A model generated the notes under the pieces. It saw only the letters and a list, made by a program, of their open reading frames with translations, searched no databases and had not been told where the DNA came from. The position numbers and the translations under genes were made by a program. Positions 1 through 12,814 of a stretch of DNA of 64,000 nt are shown here, piece by piece. The stretch is from Dryocosmus kuriphilus (taxonomy: Eukaryota > Arthropoda > Insecta > Hymenoptera > Cynipidae), in assembly GCA_038277395.1 (NCBI GenBank), contig CM076193.1:71814252-71878251 (forward strand). Reading direction: 5' to 3'. Within the stretch, counting starts at the first letter, position 1. Each line of letters starts with the position of its first letter.

Positions 1-2028
1 GAGTAGATTTCGATCGACTTTCAAACGCCGAACTACGTCTCATATTTTCTTAAGTATTTGGACTTAGAAAATTTTGTAAATCGGACTTCGAGATTTGATC
101 GTGTACTTTTACTGATACCATTGACTGATAAATCAGATTATGTCGTGTTTTTCAAACTTAATAGTTTAAAATTTAATTCTTGATTTCCTTTCTTTAAATA
201 ATTAACAACATCATCTCTGACTCAGGACTATCATCGTTGGAATCGTCACATTTACACTCGAGGCGAGGAGACTCTTCAGTCTCGAAGTGGTTCTCGAACC
301 TATCACGAGAATTTCAAATTCTAAGAAATATTTGAATTAAAATATTTTCAATTTTGCCGCGTAAATTACCAGACATTCGTTACAGTCCTACCTAGCTGCT
401 GCCCTCTGCGTACTACATGCCTCTGTACTTTCTCTATAGGTAAAATCGTTGCTCTGAGCACCCCGAGGGTAATAATTTTTAAATCTATTACCTTGGGCCT
501 TTCGCAGCTCTTACCTATTTAAATTCAGGGACTAGGAGAGAAACGAGACTCCTATAGCTCGCTCGCTCCGGTTAGAGAGCTCACAGAGTAGGTCAGTTTG
601 CTTTCCTCTCGGGCTCTGAGTGGGGTACTATTTAAAGGGTGCAATAAAGTACGCGAACAGATGGGTACCCAAAATACTCAGTTCAACTCTCCTCATGAAC
701 GGAGTTCAGTAAATTTTTGTACCTGGGTCTCACTTCACGAGTTGAAAAAAAAGTTTGCTTAGGCTTATGGCTCGTAGGCTGAGGTGAAAGAAAATGAAAA
801 TTTTTGAACGCCTCAGCTCTTTTGCAGGGTCTCTTGCCCGCTCGTCAGTAAGGCTCCTCTCGCGAGTAGAAACTCCTACGGAAAATAAGTTTGGCTCGTT
901 CAAGGAGTCGAGCGTGGAACGAAAACGTGAAGAGTCTCTTGTGGCGAGCGAGAGCAATAGGTTCTGGAGGGTCCAAGAGACCTCTCATTGAAAAGAATTT
1001 CACTTTCAGTCAATACTATTTTTTCACTACTGGGAAAAAGAATAATTAAGTACCTTTAAAAAGGTGCAAATATTTTGATTACAGTATACAACTAATTTTT
1101 GTAACAATTAAATTTTTAACTTTTAATTAGTTTATTACCCACAAAATGAAGGTGGCAAAGCCACTTTACTTGCGTTTATATACATAATAAATATTTTTTT
1201 ATATCTAAATATTACTAAATATTATTATTACTAAATATTAATATTTAAGAATATTACCGATAAATAAATTCTCGGAGAATTTGTGAGAATGTTTGAGAAT
1301 GTCAGGTTTTTGAATGAAATGCTTCTCTTTTCAACGATTGCAACAATTTCTGAAAGATTAATTGTTATACTGTGCACAAATTTTACTGCTCTTTTTAAAG
1401 GTTATAGGTTTTTAAACTTTCAGATAACAGAGTTTATTAAATTTTTTGTACTCAGACAATTATAATATAATGTTGTAAAAAAACTGCAGAATTAGCAATG
1501 TGCCGTTGAAAGTTTCAACCGAAGACTTTCAAATTCAAAGTTATCAAACACGTCATTTTTTATACTACGAAAATTGTCATAAAACTTGTAAAAGCATTTA
1601 GAAGTTCAAAGTTTACAGTACACTTGGTACATACTACATATGGAGCACTTACAAAAACAAGAAGAAAATTAGGAATAGGTATTGAGATAAATGTATAAAA
1701 AATATTTCAATTATAGTGTCTAACACGTTTTTTAAAACATTTTGAAATAATTGAAAATATTAAAAAATATATTCAAATGCATTGTACTTTATTTACGACA
1801 AGAAAGAAGGATTCTCATTGATTAAATGAAATACACGCGTATATACATATTTTATTTGAAATAACTTTTATTTTTACGTCAATTAGCGTCAATTAGCGTT
1901 TATAATTATATTTGAGCCATAAATCTAATTTTATGTCTCAGCTACAATAAAATTCGATAGAGCTTCATTAAACATAGATAAATATTAATTGTATACGAGC
2001 TATAAGCTTACTGATCAGATCGTAAAAC
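1..2028. other. Gene-free AT-rich stretch with a GC-richer islet (about 480-990)
   Basis: I see no supported gene here. The islet at about 480-990 is rich in CTCGCTC/GAGAG words. Its open frame at 794-991 has no recognisable domain and sits in this compositionally biased sequence, so I do not call it. A short part of the islet (AGGGACTAGGAG) recurs in inverted orientation near 4530, hinting at a dispersed repeat. The rest is A/T-rich with nothing recognised. Confidence 0.5.
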
Positions 2029-2708
2029 CGCAATAATGTGGACAATTCTTGATAAAATTGGAATTTTTTTTTTATCATGTACGGAGTTTTTCCGCTTTCG
2101 TTGATGTAGGTGAACATTTCATAAACATTGTAATTGTTTATAATAATTTTTAATCCGAATAAAGTACCGTATTTTCTGAGATTATGCTGTTAAAATTTTT
2201 CGTATAAATTGGAATATGAAAAAATCGTAAAAACAGATTCGTGAAGCAGTGTTAGGAGAAGTTTTTCGTCAAGCAATATTTTGTTTGGTCGAAAATGAAA
2301 AAAAACAATACGACGAGTTGAAGTCAAAAGTGCTCGCCGCTCGAACCGATTTCCGCTGTTTTATTTGAAAAGAACGCAGATCAATAATACAGAAACATTC
2401 GAGCGGCGAGCACTTTTGACTTCAACTCGTTTTTTTTTTTTTTTTTCGATCAAACAAAATATTGCTTGACGAAAAACTTCTCCCGACACTGCTTCATATA
2501 TCTGTTTTTACGATTTTTTCATATTCCAATTTATACGAAAAATTTTAGCAGCATAAGCTCAGAAAATACGGTACTTTATTCGGATTAATTTATTATAAAC
2601 AATTACAATGTTTATGAAATGTTCACCCACATCAACGGAAGCGGAAAAACTCCCGTACATGATAAAAAAAAAATTCCAATTTTATCAAGAATTGTCCACA
2701 TTATTGCG
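2029..2708. repeat. Fold-back (palindromic) element with ~310-bp arms
   Basis: Positions 2029-2344 are the imperfect reverse complement of 2399-2708, separated by a ~54-bp loop. The outer ends read CGCAATAATGTGGACAATTC and its complement; the inner ends read GTGCTCGCCGCTCGA and its complement. Mismatches and small indels scatter through the arms, so it is an ageing non-autonomous element. No transposase and no clear target-site duplication are visible, so superfamily is unassigned. Confidence 0.8.
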
Positions 2709-4753
2709 AGTTGATTCTAAAAAAACAACGATTTTTCAATAAAAAAAACTGCGAAAAAAAAAACATTTTATTTTTTTAAAACAAAACAGGCGATGCAATG
2801 AAAAAACTGTTTTTGAGAAAAAGGTGCAGTTTTTAATTCTCTATATTGTCAAATTTTTGTCAAAAAGAATTTTCGAAAAAAAAATATCTATCCCCTTTTT
2901 CTTGGCTTGGACAATATTTCTACCCGTTTCAAGCGCAACACCGGTTATTGCATCCCGGCCGTCAATTTCCCTTATTACAATCATTGGTATCTTTATGCCC
3001 CCGATTACTAGTGTAAATTTACATAGGATTTTTTACAGTGTGGAGTTCTGAGTCCGCAGAATGTTCGTTTCATTTATAATAGAAATGTATAAATCTCAAG
3101 CAGTCTACCAATAAATCGTGATCGTGTTTCTGATGCGGCTGAGAGAAATAACGTTAGTACTGATTATATTTTGCTATTAGAAGAATAATAAATTTCATAA
3201 AATATGATAAATTCAATATAAATAAATAAGTAGAATAAATTCTATTCATCCCAAACGACCGGCTGGGAACTTTCCCAACAGCGTGTGATTTTACACTGTC
3301 TTCATATTTTTACAGTATTTACGTAAATTTCCCCTAGTAATCATTGGTATCTTTATGTCCCTGATTCCTAGTGTAATCTTACATAGGATTTTTTACAGTT
3401 TAGTAATAATGTAGTAACAATAGGAGCTGTCTTTATTATAATAAAATGAACTGGAAAATCGAAAACTCACATAGAGTCACTGAGGCTACATTCGTGTAAT
3501 TAGTAAACCTTTCTAGAATATTGTTCCGAATTGAGTCGCGATGTTGTTCGTTTTTGAGCAAGTTTTCACTTCAATTGTTGATATTGGACGTAAAAGAGAT
3601 TGTTTGATTCAGATTGACTCTGAGTCATCTTTAACCTATTTATTCATTGTTATGGGTTTTGCAAATTTAAATGGTGATACTTTGGTCGAAAAAGTAAAAG
3701 AATATAGAATTCTTTTTTAATTTTGTGAGGTTTTTAAACATTTGCATATTTTGCTTGCTTCCCTTGAAATCAATCACCTTTATAGCATTTTGTATAATGT
3801 AAGTTTCTTCAGACTTTTATTTGTCAAATATCCCTAAAAAGTTCTTTTTAAATATATCCGGTAAATACGTATTATATTTTATAATAAAAAGTTGAAAAAT
3901 TGGCGATCTTCTGCAATGAAAAATTGAAAACATGGAGATATTTAAACTCACAAGAAAGGTGTTAAAAAATTAAAAATCATGCTAAAAACTCCAAATATTT
4001 ATAACATTTGTACCCCAGAGATATACTGTAGCAGTTATATCGTATGTCGTATGCTGCATGCATTTATGCGGCGCCACCGAGTGGGATACACATTTTGTGG
4101 TGAAGCCCAGTGAGGCCTCAGAGCTCACCTTGAGGCCTCATCGCGAGGCCTCTTCGTTCCTATGACTCTCGAGAGTCGCTCTTACTGAGAGTTTCTAACT
4201 TTAACTCGAAGAGCGCACCGCTCACCCCAAGAGCGAACCTTTTCCCGCTCGGCCAGATAGGCTCTTCATGGGAGCTCGAGAGCGATTTCCGAAACAGAAA
4301 GTCTCTTTCCTAGAGCCAAGCTTGCTGTCTCTACGGACAATACCTCAGGTATCAAGATATCCAGATGTCCTATCGCTCTCCATGAAACTCGAGTTCGGCT
4401 CGACACCTAAAATCTCTGACCTGGAGGCCTCATGACCAGACCCTTTTATTCCTTACTAGTTTCTACTGCTACATCTGAGCGTGAGCGGGAGTAGAAAGGT
4501 TTTTTCCACTCGCTCTTACTTTCGCTCCTAGTCCCTGCCTATTTTCTCAAAACATGGGTAAAGTAGAAACAGGGATTCTAGTACGATTCACAAAATAACA
4601 AATTAAAATAAAATGACAATACTTTTTCAATTATAATCCTTATTTAATTTGTACAAAACAAAAATTAGTTATAAATTTTAAGTTTTACCACTTATTGTCT
4701 ATACTTCGAACTCTGTCGAAAAATTGAAAAAGGCTCAACATTAACAAAATGGC
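2709..4753. other. Intergenic; ~75-bp direct repeat and a GC-richer patch
   Basis: No gene is supported. A ~75-bp unit at 2966-3044 recurs in the same orientation at 3334-3402; both contain ATCATTGGTATCTTTATG and CATAGGATTTTTTACAG. A GC-richer patch at about 4080-4570 repeats GAGGCCTC and CTCGAGAG words and has short inverted similarity to the islet at 480-990. The purpose of either is unknown. Confidence 0.5.
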
Positions 4754-4903
4754 AGCAGAAACTGTAAAAAAATATGGGTAAAAAGGTGGAATTTTTCCAG
4801 ATAATCTTTTTAATTTTTTTTCGAATTTTAAAAACATGAAAAAAAAAATTTCTGGAAAGCCCCACCTTTTTTATTATTTCCCACATTTTTTATAGTTTCT
4901 GCT
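4754..4903. repeat. Short palindromic MITE-like element
   Basis: The ends AGCAGAAACTGTAAAAAAAT and, on the other strand, AGCAGAAACTATAAAAAATG form an imperfect inverted repeat of about 50 bp enclosing a T-rich centre. The size fits a MITE or solo fold-back. No coding capacity; superfamily unassigned. Confidence 0.6.
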
Positions 4904-4935
4904 TATACAAGAAAGACACAATCACAAGAAAAACC

Positions 4936-5113
4936 AAGGGTAAAAAGTAATTAAGGTAAAAATGTTGGGGATAATCTCGGCATGCAAGAAAATGAAAGAC
5001 GGTAGGGATGAAATGAAATATCACTAATTTCTCACATAACCCTTAACGATTTTAATTTTTTTGCATTCCGAAATTACCCTCAGTATTTTTACCTGAATCA
5101 TTTCTTATCCTTA
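4936..5113. repeat. Second short imperfect palindrome
   Basis: The left arm from 4936 (AGGGTAAAAAGTAATTAAGG...) is an imperfect reverse complement of the right arm ending near 5113. Both arms share GGTAAAAAT and a CTCGGCATGCAAGAAAAT-like core. It lies just after the palindrome at 4754-4903, so the two may be nested or related. No coding potential. Confidence 0.5.
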
Positions 5114-5894
5114 TAGAAAATTTTTTCAAATTATTATGAACAGCTAATTTCCACGCCACCCAGGAGGTATAGCTGTAGCGCGTTTTTTTTTCAGTGGTTC
5201 CCCATGTATTCCCTACATAGGCCTGTCCACCCTGCCCTTCAAGAAATAAAATGGCAGATTAATTTCATATTAGGTGTATTAGACCTAATACAAATTTCGT
5301 ACGCTATTAAAATTAATATTTTTTTACCTTCGGACTTTGTATAGAAGGCCAAAGAACATAATTTCAATCGCATAATAATAATGACCTAAAACAACAAATT
5401 CTTAATTGACATTCTTTATTATTTACACATTTTCTCTCAGGCTTTATGACACATTGAATAGCCTAATTTATTAATTAGTATTATTATTATTATTTACATT
5501 ATTTACATATATATGTATAAACATTATTTATTACATATATACCTTTAGGGGTAAAATAATGAAATTCTTTCTACTTTTTTTTTGATATCATAATAAATAT
5601 TTATTTCTCAACTCTTGACATTATATATTCCTAAATATTTTCATAAAATTTGACATTTTTTTTTACTAAAAAATATAGAAAAATGACGGAACTGTACGTG
5701 TATTTCGGGAGCCCCTTTTTTTAATATAAATTGCGGTGGACAAGATAACTTAAGAACGACTTATGTGAAATAAAAATTCCAAAAAGATTACTTTATTGTA
5801 TTACATTGGCTTGTCCGTGAACGAAGGATTTCTCAAAATTTTAATTTTTAAACAAATTAAGACAGTTTTAACGAAAAACGCATTGATGTAATGT
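5114..5894. other. AT-rich spacer
   Basis: No gene, RNA or clear repeat is seen. The sequence is A/T-rich with short tracts of TTATTA and ATATAT around 5480-5540. Confidence 0.5.
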
Positions 5895-6858
5895 GTCCTA
5901 CAATATTCAGGTAAGTAACTTAAATTATATTAGTTAAAAATAGTAAAAACAATACTGCTTGCAGCGCGCGAGTGCAAATCTTGCTTGAAAATGTGGGACT
6001 TGCGAAAAGTGAGCCTTTGACATTAAAACTGTTATTCTTGGAAAAAATATCAATATCTTCCTTCTTTTTCAACTTAGAGACGACATTCGACCACATTTTC
6101 GAGGTGCTTTCACCATTCTAAATCAGAATCCAAAATTATTTTTTGAGAATATTGTTAATTTAAAAGCTTATTAACAAATAATAAATTATTATTCATTTAA
6201 TTTTGCAAAACTTTCTTACTCACTTGATATTTTCTCGTTCAAATTTCAAGGGTACATACAAAGTAAAGTTTATTAATTGTTCATATGGTATAAAATGAGT
6301 TATTTGTTAATTAACTATTTATTATTTAAATAAATTGCCCAAACTCGTTATCTGAACCGGAAAATTTCTTTTTTTTAGATTTTTTGGATTAGTTTGAAAA
6401 AAAATAATGAGTTTGGGCAATTTATTTAAATAATAAATAGTTAATTAACAAATAACTTATTTTATACTCTATGAAAAATTAATATATTTTAATTTTTATA
6501 TACTCTTGAAATTTGAACCAGAACATATCAAATGAGTAAAAAAATTTTGCAAAATAAAATGAATAATAATTTATTATTTGTTAATAAATTTTTAAATTAA
6601 GAATATTCTTAAAAAATAATTCGGGATTCTGATTTAAAATGGTGAAAGCATCCCGAAAAAGTGGCCGAATGTCGTTTCTAAGTTGAAAAACTAGGAAGAT
6701 ATTTGGATTTTTTCCTAGGGTAACAGTTTTAATGCCGTCGGCTCATTTTTCGCAAGTCTCACATTTTGAAGCAAGATTTTCACTCACGCGCTGAAAACAA
6801 TATTGTTTTTACTATTTTAATTAATATAATTGAAGTTACTTACCGGAATGTTGTTGGA
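5895..6858. repeat. Large fold-back element, ~450-bp arms
   Basis: Positions about 5895-6352 and 6402-6858 are imperfect reverse complements. The outer ends share GGTAAGTAACTT and the inner ends share CCCAAACTCGTTAT, with a ~50-bp loop. Arms are diverged, with G/A changes and small indels. No open frame of note and no clear target-site duplication. A non-autonomous DNA transposon is the likely origin. Confidence 0.8.
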
Positions 6859-9369
6859 AAATAGTAGTAGTATCACCAAATTGAAGGTCACAAATTCATA
6901 TTTCTATGATGAAAAACGGCGAAGATAATAATTTTGCAATAAATGGATTTTTTACTCCTTTTTCAAATCGCTGTAATTGTTATAAATAATAACAATTGAT
7001 ATAGGCGATTAACATGCAGATGAAAGTTAATGTTTGGACCTGTCGAATGGCGTCGGTTTTATTAATGGCGCACTATAACTTTTGGATGGCCCCCCATTCA
7101 AAGTTAATAACAATTTATGTGATGTGTGACACGCGCCCTTTTTTTCAGATGTTAAATGTTGGTCCTCTAAGGTCGCGCACAAAGATAAAGATATTAAAAT
7201 CCAAATACATGTCCGGTGGGCGCCAGCCTTCGTAAAGGCAATCTGAAATAAATTCCTAAATGAACGAAACCCAAAATATAAAAACTACATAAGAAATCCT
7301 CAACAGTTAACGATAAACCAAACAAAACTCGAACGCTTGTCGGGCAATGGGCAAACAAGGGTCACCAGGCTAATTGCCCATGACCTTGACAACACATCCG
7401 GGTAATGGATGAACAAAGACCCACCACAGGCTAATCATCCATAGCCCCGAACTCGAGTAATGACAAACCAAAATAAGAAGCGATAAATCCAAAATAAGAC
7501 GCAAAGATAATTTATTACCGTACGAAAAGCGATGATAATTTATTACTATATGAAAAGCGATAATACCCAGAAAATTTAGAGAGATCCAACAAAAATAAGT
7601 TTAGCTAGCTCAGTTCCTAAAGGTAGAGGGGGTGTTCGAATGAATAAAATTTTGGCAAGACCCCTTTTTAAAGTGTATAAAATAAAATTAACAATTTATT
7701 CAGAATAACAAGGAGTCGAAAGAGATTACAAAAAAATATAAAATCAACAGATCCATTTCATAATAATATTTAACAAACTTAACAAAATCTACTCGAAGCA
7801 GGCATGGCCAGAATAGTGGTTCACAAATAAATTTCCGCGATAATAATTTATCCAAATAACAAAGTTTACTTAAAGCGAGTGTTACGAGAATAATAAGCCG
7901 TAAATTGACCACCAAATTAAAAGGGGGGGGGGGGGGGGGGGGGGGGCTGACGAGTCGATTTTAGAATGTCTTTACACAGGTATTATAAGACAGAAAAAGG
8001 TCGTTAACTTAGCGGGGTTAAGGGAAATAATTACCAACACATGCTCTCATGACAAAAAAAGGAGATTCTCAACTCTAAGTGGTCGGAATGGTAAAATGGA
8101 GTCTAGACTCTGAATACAACTCAATATAACAGCTTAAAAAGGGGGGAAGAAATATCGCGAATACATAATAAGTGAAGAATTGAGAACCAAAATACAAATA
8201 AGTCATATAAATGTAGATAATTAACCAAGGTCGAGAGGGCGTCGGTGAAATCGGTCGAAATGCGACTAGGACAAGGGTCAAGTTAAGGGGATCGGTATTT
8301 CAGGGTCCAAATGGCGAGTTCTGCACCGGAGTTTATTTATTTCCATGCTACACTACACACTTGCAAGAAAAAAAGATATCTTGCCGACACGGGATCAAAG
8401 CACTATAGAGTTGAGGCACGTGGTCAATGAAAAAAAAGGGATCATGTCTGAAAGGGTTCAAAATGTTTCCTAGAGAGAACGTGAGATTTGAAATAAAACG
8501 GGTCGCAAGTTAATTTAGTGGTTGGGTCGAGGAAAATGGGTCAATATGGGATTCACAAAAAAGTGGAGTTTCAAAATATAATTCCGCGAAAACATAGTGT
8601 ACAAAGGTTACAAGGAACGAGCGGTCAGGCGTCGGCACTCCAAAGATACGGGTCTAGCACTGCATTTTAATCAAATATATAACTGTAAATATGTAACTGT
8701 AAAGCCCGGAACAAAAGAACAGCTTCGATAGGCGTGAAACGTGAAGGAAAATAAGGACCTCATGACAAAGCTAGGTACTCAGGTAGTTGTCACTGAATTT
8801 TTCACTTCCTTTATGCCTGACATAAGAATCTTAGATTCTTAGAACTAAATTGACCAGATTTTACAACAAGAGTGTTCACATAACAGTGTTTTAATTTGCA
8901 GTTCAGTTTTAATAGTTTAAAATAAACAAAACTTGTATATCTTTAAGAGTTTGAATTCTTTAAACCGTGATCAATTTTCTCTCAATTGTGCAATATTTAT
9001 TTGTTCGTCTACAAGTTGTTCGTTTTCGACCTGCTATGTTAAAATCTCATGTTTTTAGTCAAAAATTGAACTATTCAATCGGAAACCACAGTTTTGTTGC
9101 TGCAAATATAACTATTTTTGTTTCAAAAATTATTTTTCTTTGTTGAAATTTTTTTTTTCTGGTTGAGAATTCCATTATTTTTGCTGAAAAGGAAAAATTT
9201 TCTGTTAAAAAAAAAAAACAACTGTTACATTTATGGTAATTTAATTTATTTTTTGATTCAAAATTAATTTTTTTAATTCAACATTTAACCATGTAATATG
9301 CATGATGTATTTTACGTCCCCTTCCTTGGTTGTAAATAAAGCATGTAAAGAAATAATTATTTATAAAAA
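6859..9369. other. Gene-free stretch with a 24-G run
   Basis: No coding region is supported; the open frames at 7014-7235, 7700-7915 and 8075-8281 lack domains and conserved structure. Positions 7340-7460 hold two diverged copies of a ~60-bp unit, each with a GGGCAATGGGC / GCCCAT-type self-complementary core. A run of 24 G occupies 7923-7946. Confidence 0.45.
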
Positions 9370-10180
9370 CGTTTGAAATTCTTTGCGATTTTTTTTAATA
9401 TTTCGAACTCTATATTAAAACGATTTGAAATGTTTTTAGAATCACTTTAAACTTTTCAAAACCATTGAAAATCACTTAAACTTCTTTAGAATATTTTGTG
9501 TTGTCCTAAAATTTTTAAAAAATTCTCAAAAATCACTTAAAATCTCCTAAAATTCCTTGATATTTCTTTAAAATATCTTTGGATTTTTGCCAGTTTATTG
9601 AAAATTACATGAAATCTCTTGAACATCCTAAAACTCTTTTAAAAATTCTTTAAAATATTTTAAAATGCTTTACAATTCCTGTAAATTTGTTAAAATCACT
9701 GAAAATCGTTCGAAATCCTTATAAATATTTTACAAAGTTCCAAAATCTATTACAACACTTTAAAATATTTTTAGAATAATTTTATGTGTTTTAAAATCAT
9801 TTAAAATCACTTTAAATACTTTATAATATTTTGTAAAGCCTAAGAATCTATAAAAAATTACCAAAAACTACTCAATAGCTTTTCAAATTTTTTTCCAAAT
9901 TCTTTGAAATTCTATAAATTGATTTAGAATGACTCCAGGTCTTTCGAAAATCATAAAAATTTTTTAGGTTCTTTGACAAACTTTTAAAAGCCTTCAACAT
10001 TATTAAAGATCTTCTGAAATAATTAACAAAATATAAATCGCTTAAAATCATTTGGAAATTAGAAGAAAAATCTTTTCAAATCTATAAACATACTTGGAGA
10101 TGTTTTTAGAATACTTTTAAATCATTAAATATCTTAAAATCCTTCAGAATATTTTGATATGTTTTGAAATTCCTGGAGAT
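9370..10180. repeat. Degenerate tandem iteration of an AAAATCnCTTTAAAATT-like unit
   Basis: About 800 bp is built of loosely repeated words such as TTTAAAATC, CTTTAAAAT and CCTTAAAATT with ~20-nt spacing. It has the look of an old, highly diverged minisatellite. Similar words in opposite orientation return at 12420-12590. No coding capacity. Confidence 0.5.
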
Positions 10181-10989
10181 GAAGATCTTGTCTTATTCTT
10201 TGTTGATCTGCATTTCTTTCATTTCGTCAAAATTCTCTGTATCTACAATGCGCCATGCGGACTTCTAACAACATTTTGCTAGTAATAGGTATTTTCTTTA
10301 TACCCCCTGCTTTTATGAATACGTTATGAATAATCGGTAAGTTTGATACAGATTTGTAAAAAAAACCTAACCTTTATTTTCCTTAGACCGCCAAAGTGAA
10401 TATGTAAATATATTTATTAGGTTCTACGGTCTTAATGAAGAAAGCGAATCATTTAAAAATTTCGGATTTATTTACATACGACGGTTCGGCCAAATTATAG
10501 GCCTTTTTACATTCTCATCTCAATGAGAAGGTATTAGTTTTATGTGAAAAATGACTTTCGCGGATTTCATCAAATCTCAACGTTAAATAAGTCACAAAGC
10601 TTACAAAGTCGAAAACTCCAAATCATTCAAAAACGTATCGGAGATTGGATAAATGACAATAGAAGATGACTGCTACCTATTGTATTTACTAAATCAACTA
10701 CTACTACACAGTGTTTGCTACAACGACTATTAGTAGCTTCTACGACTTCTTATCAAAATTCCTTTAAAATCACTTTTTTACAAATGCCTCGCCTTTGCTG
10801 CTAGCAAACGTGATTAATATTGATACTGAAAAGCGTCACTGAACCTGAGAAACCATTGTTTCTAGTAGTTAACAACTAAAATTAATAAGGACCAATACTT
10901 TTGTTTTAAATCTTTACTTTTATGTGAAAAATGTTTGCTGAAGTTATATTTCATCTTGAGATTGATAAAAAAAGTCATTGGGTTATCGT
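10181..10989. other. Spacer, nothing recognised
   Basis: A/T-rich sequence with no supported gene and no repeat clear enough to name. Confidence 0.4.
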
Positions 10990-11700
10990 AAATGCAATGC
11001 ATATTTATGCTGAGTTATAAAAAATGCATTTTTTACAATTAAGCAGAAATATATCCAGGAGTATTTTCAATGACGATTTCCTATACTCCGTGGTTGCTAC
11101 AACGATACCCTGGTGAAAGTTTCGGAATGGATTTGAGTCCGTTTGAATCTAAACGACTCTGAATAATTTCGAATGATTTACGTATGAATGCGAAATCTGT
11201 TTCCGAAGCACGGACTCAATCGGAATCGAAGGAAAATTCATTTTGAATGAGTCCGTTCGATTACGATCCATTCCTTTTGAGTCCGAATTATTCTCTCCAA
11301 GTTCATTCCGATTGATTTCGTGTAAGTCCGAAGAAACTTTTCATTCCGTCTGACTCCTTCTGACTCCGTGAGACAAAAAAATTCATTCCGAATAGCATCG
11401 AATGATTCCGACCTTGAATCCGATTGGTTCCGAACATGTGTCAATCGAACTCATTCGGACTCAAATGGACTGGAACGGAGTAATTAGGAAAAAGATTCCG
11501 CATTCACATGGAATCAAATGGATTCAAACTGGATTCCGTTTGGGTCCGAAACTTCCACCAGGGTAATTGGTATTTTCCACGACTTTTGACTAAAAGTAGA
11601 TATCAGTTTCTTTTTCACCAATCCTTTGCCCTTTCCGTTAGTAAAAACAATTAATTATTAAATATCTGTGCAGCCTTTTACTCTAAGAGTCAGTTTGCAA
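10990..11700. repeat. Diverged fragment of the dispersed 'R' repeat, interrupted by a MITE
   Basis: The stretch around AGCAGAAATATATCCA at about 11045, and the stretch 11570-11690 (ATTAAATATCTGTGCA...), match in order the R sequence at 43110-43330, 57240-57470 and, inverted, 24290-24500. Identity is visibly lower than between the other R copies, so this is an older member of the same family. The MITE at 11108-11563 sits inside it. R therefore is a multi-copy repeat, not a unique locus. Confidence 0.65.
11108..11563. mobile_element. 456-bp MITE with TA target duplication
   Basis: The ends CCCTGGTGAAAGTTTCGGA and, on the opposite strand, CCCTGGTGGAAGTTTCGGA form terminal inverted repeats. TA dinucleotides flank both sides (11106-11107, 11564-11565), as expected for the Tc1/mariner superfamily. 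The interior is a dense set of TCCGAATnATTC-like words in both orientations, giving a complex secondary structure. No transposase is encoded, so it would be mobilised in trans. Confidence 0.75.
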
Positions 11701-11948
11701 AGTTGAACTTGGATAAGTTATCAAATAATCATATTTTTCGCTTTACAACCTCGACTTTCATGGGACACTTAAGAATTTTCAAGGTTATAAATCATCATTT
11801 TATAGAAAATAATCAGAGACGCATCCCCCCCCCCCTCCTCTTCGGGATCAGAAAAAACAAAATTCGACATTTTTTTACTTGTATCCTTGGACCTGCAATC
11901 ATTCGAACTTTTTGCGTAGACGAAAAAGATTATCATACATATTTGCGG

Positions 11949-12047
11949 ATGCGTGTGAACTTGGCCCCCAATTTTGAAAAATCCATTTTTAGAACTCTAA
12001 AAAAAGATTCGAAATTTTGAAAGTGGGGGGGCCAAGTTCACACGCAT
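11949..12047. repeat. Hairpin with ~20-31-bp near-perfect arms
   Basis: ATGCGTGTGAACTTGGCCCC at 11949 pairs with its complement ending at 12047; the arms then continue through ATTTTGAAA-like sequence to a loop of about 35 nt. It resembles a very short fold-back element. No gene overlaps it convincingly. Confidence 0.65.
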
Positions 12048-12419
12048 TATTTGCGGGCCCTTCTAGAAATAATCGATTTGAATCGATTGAAAACGATAGA
12101 AGACAAGTTTAAATTAACTTCAATTGTGTTCCTAATCGGGTCAACACGATTAAGAACGATTACACTTCCTCAATTTATTAGTCGTTCCCAATAGTTCTCA
12201 ATCAACGCATAGTGGAAAAAAAGCACCTTTTCGGAAAAAAATCACGTAACAGTCTCTGACAGGATTTTGATATTTTTTTTTTTTTTGAAATGACCGTAAG
12301 TCTTCCAATAACGAACTATTTCACTCCAACTAAAATAAAATTTCATAATTAGGAACAAATTTTTAAGTTCTTTTATTTTAATTTTTAGTGGTACCATTTC
12401 TTCTTTCAAAAGATGCTAA

Positions 12420-12590
12420 GGAAGCTTTATGAGATTTCGAAAGATTTTAAGTGATTTTAAGGAATTTCATGGGATTTTAAGAAATATAAAGCGACTTTAA
12501 AAGATTTTGAAGTATTTCAACGAGATTTTAATAGATTTTAAGAGATTTAACCGGATTTTAAGCAGTTTTGAAGGATTTGATAAAAGAAAG
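12420..12590. repeat. Degenerate GATTTTAAG iteration
   Basis: GATTTTAAG/GATTTCAAG-type words recur about every 18-22 nt. This is the opposite-strand counterpart of the iteration at 9370-10180 and probably the same old repeat family. Confidence 0.5.
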
Positions 12591-12814
12591 CAATTAAGAC
12601 CCTGCAATAAAGGCCTTGTAGAGAAAGTATGATGATTCATCCCTGCAGCTGCGGCCTACCCTGGACAAGAGGCCTAGGCCCTAGATGCGGCAGACGGTTG
12701 TAAATCATTCAATTTTACTTGTTTCACTATGAAAACCTTTATACTGTAACTCTCTCATTTCGTAAATCCGTTTCAATGACTATAGTGTCTATAGTCTATA
12801 GTAATTATCAAGTT

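Noticed and set aside
794..991. 65-codon ORF in the GC-richer islet
   Set aside because: An opposing frame of similar length overlaps it and the composition is repeat-like.
7014..7235. 73-codon ORF
   Set aside because: No domain, no splice context and no repeat or paralogue support.
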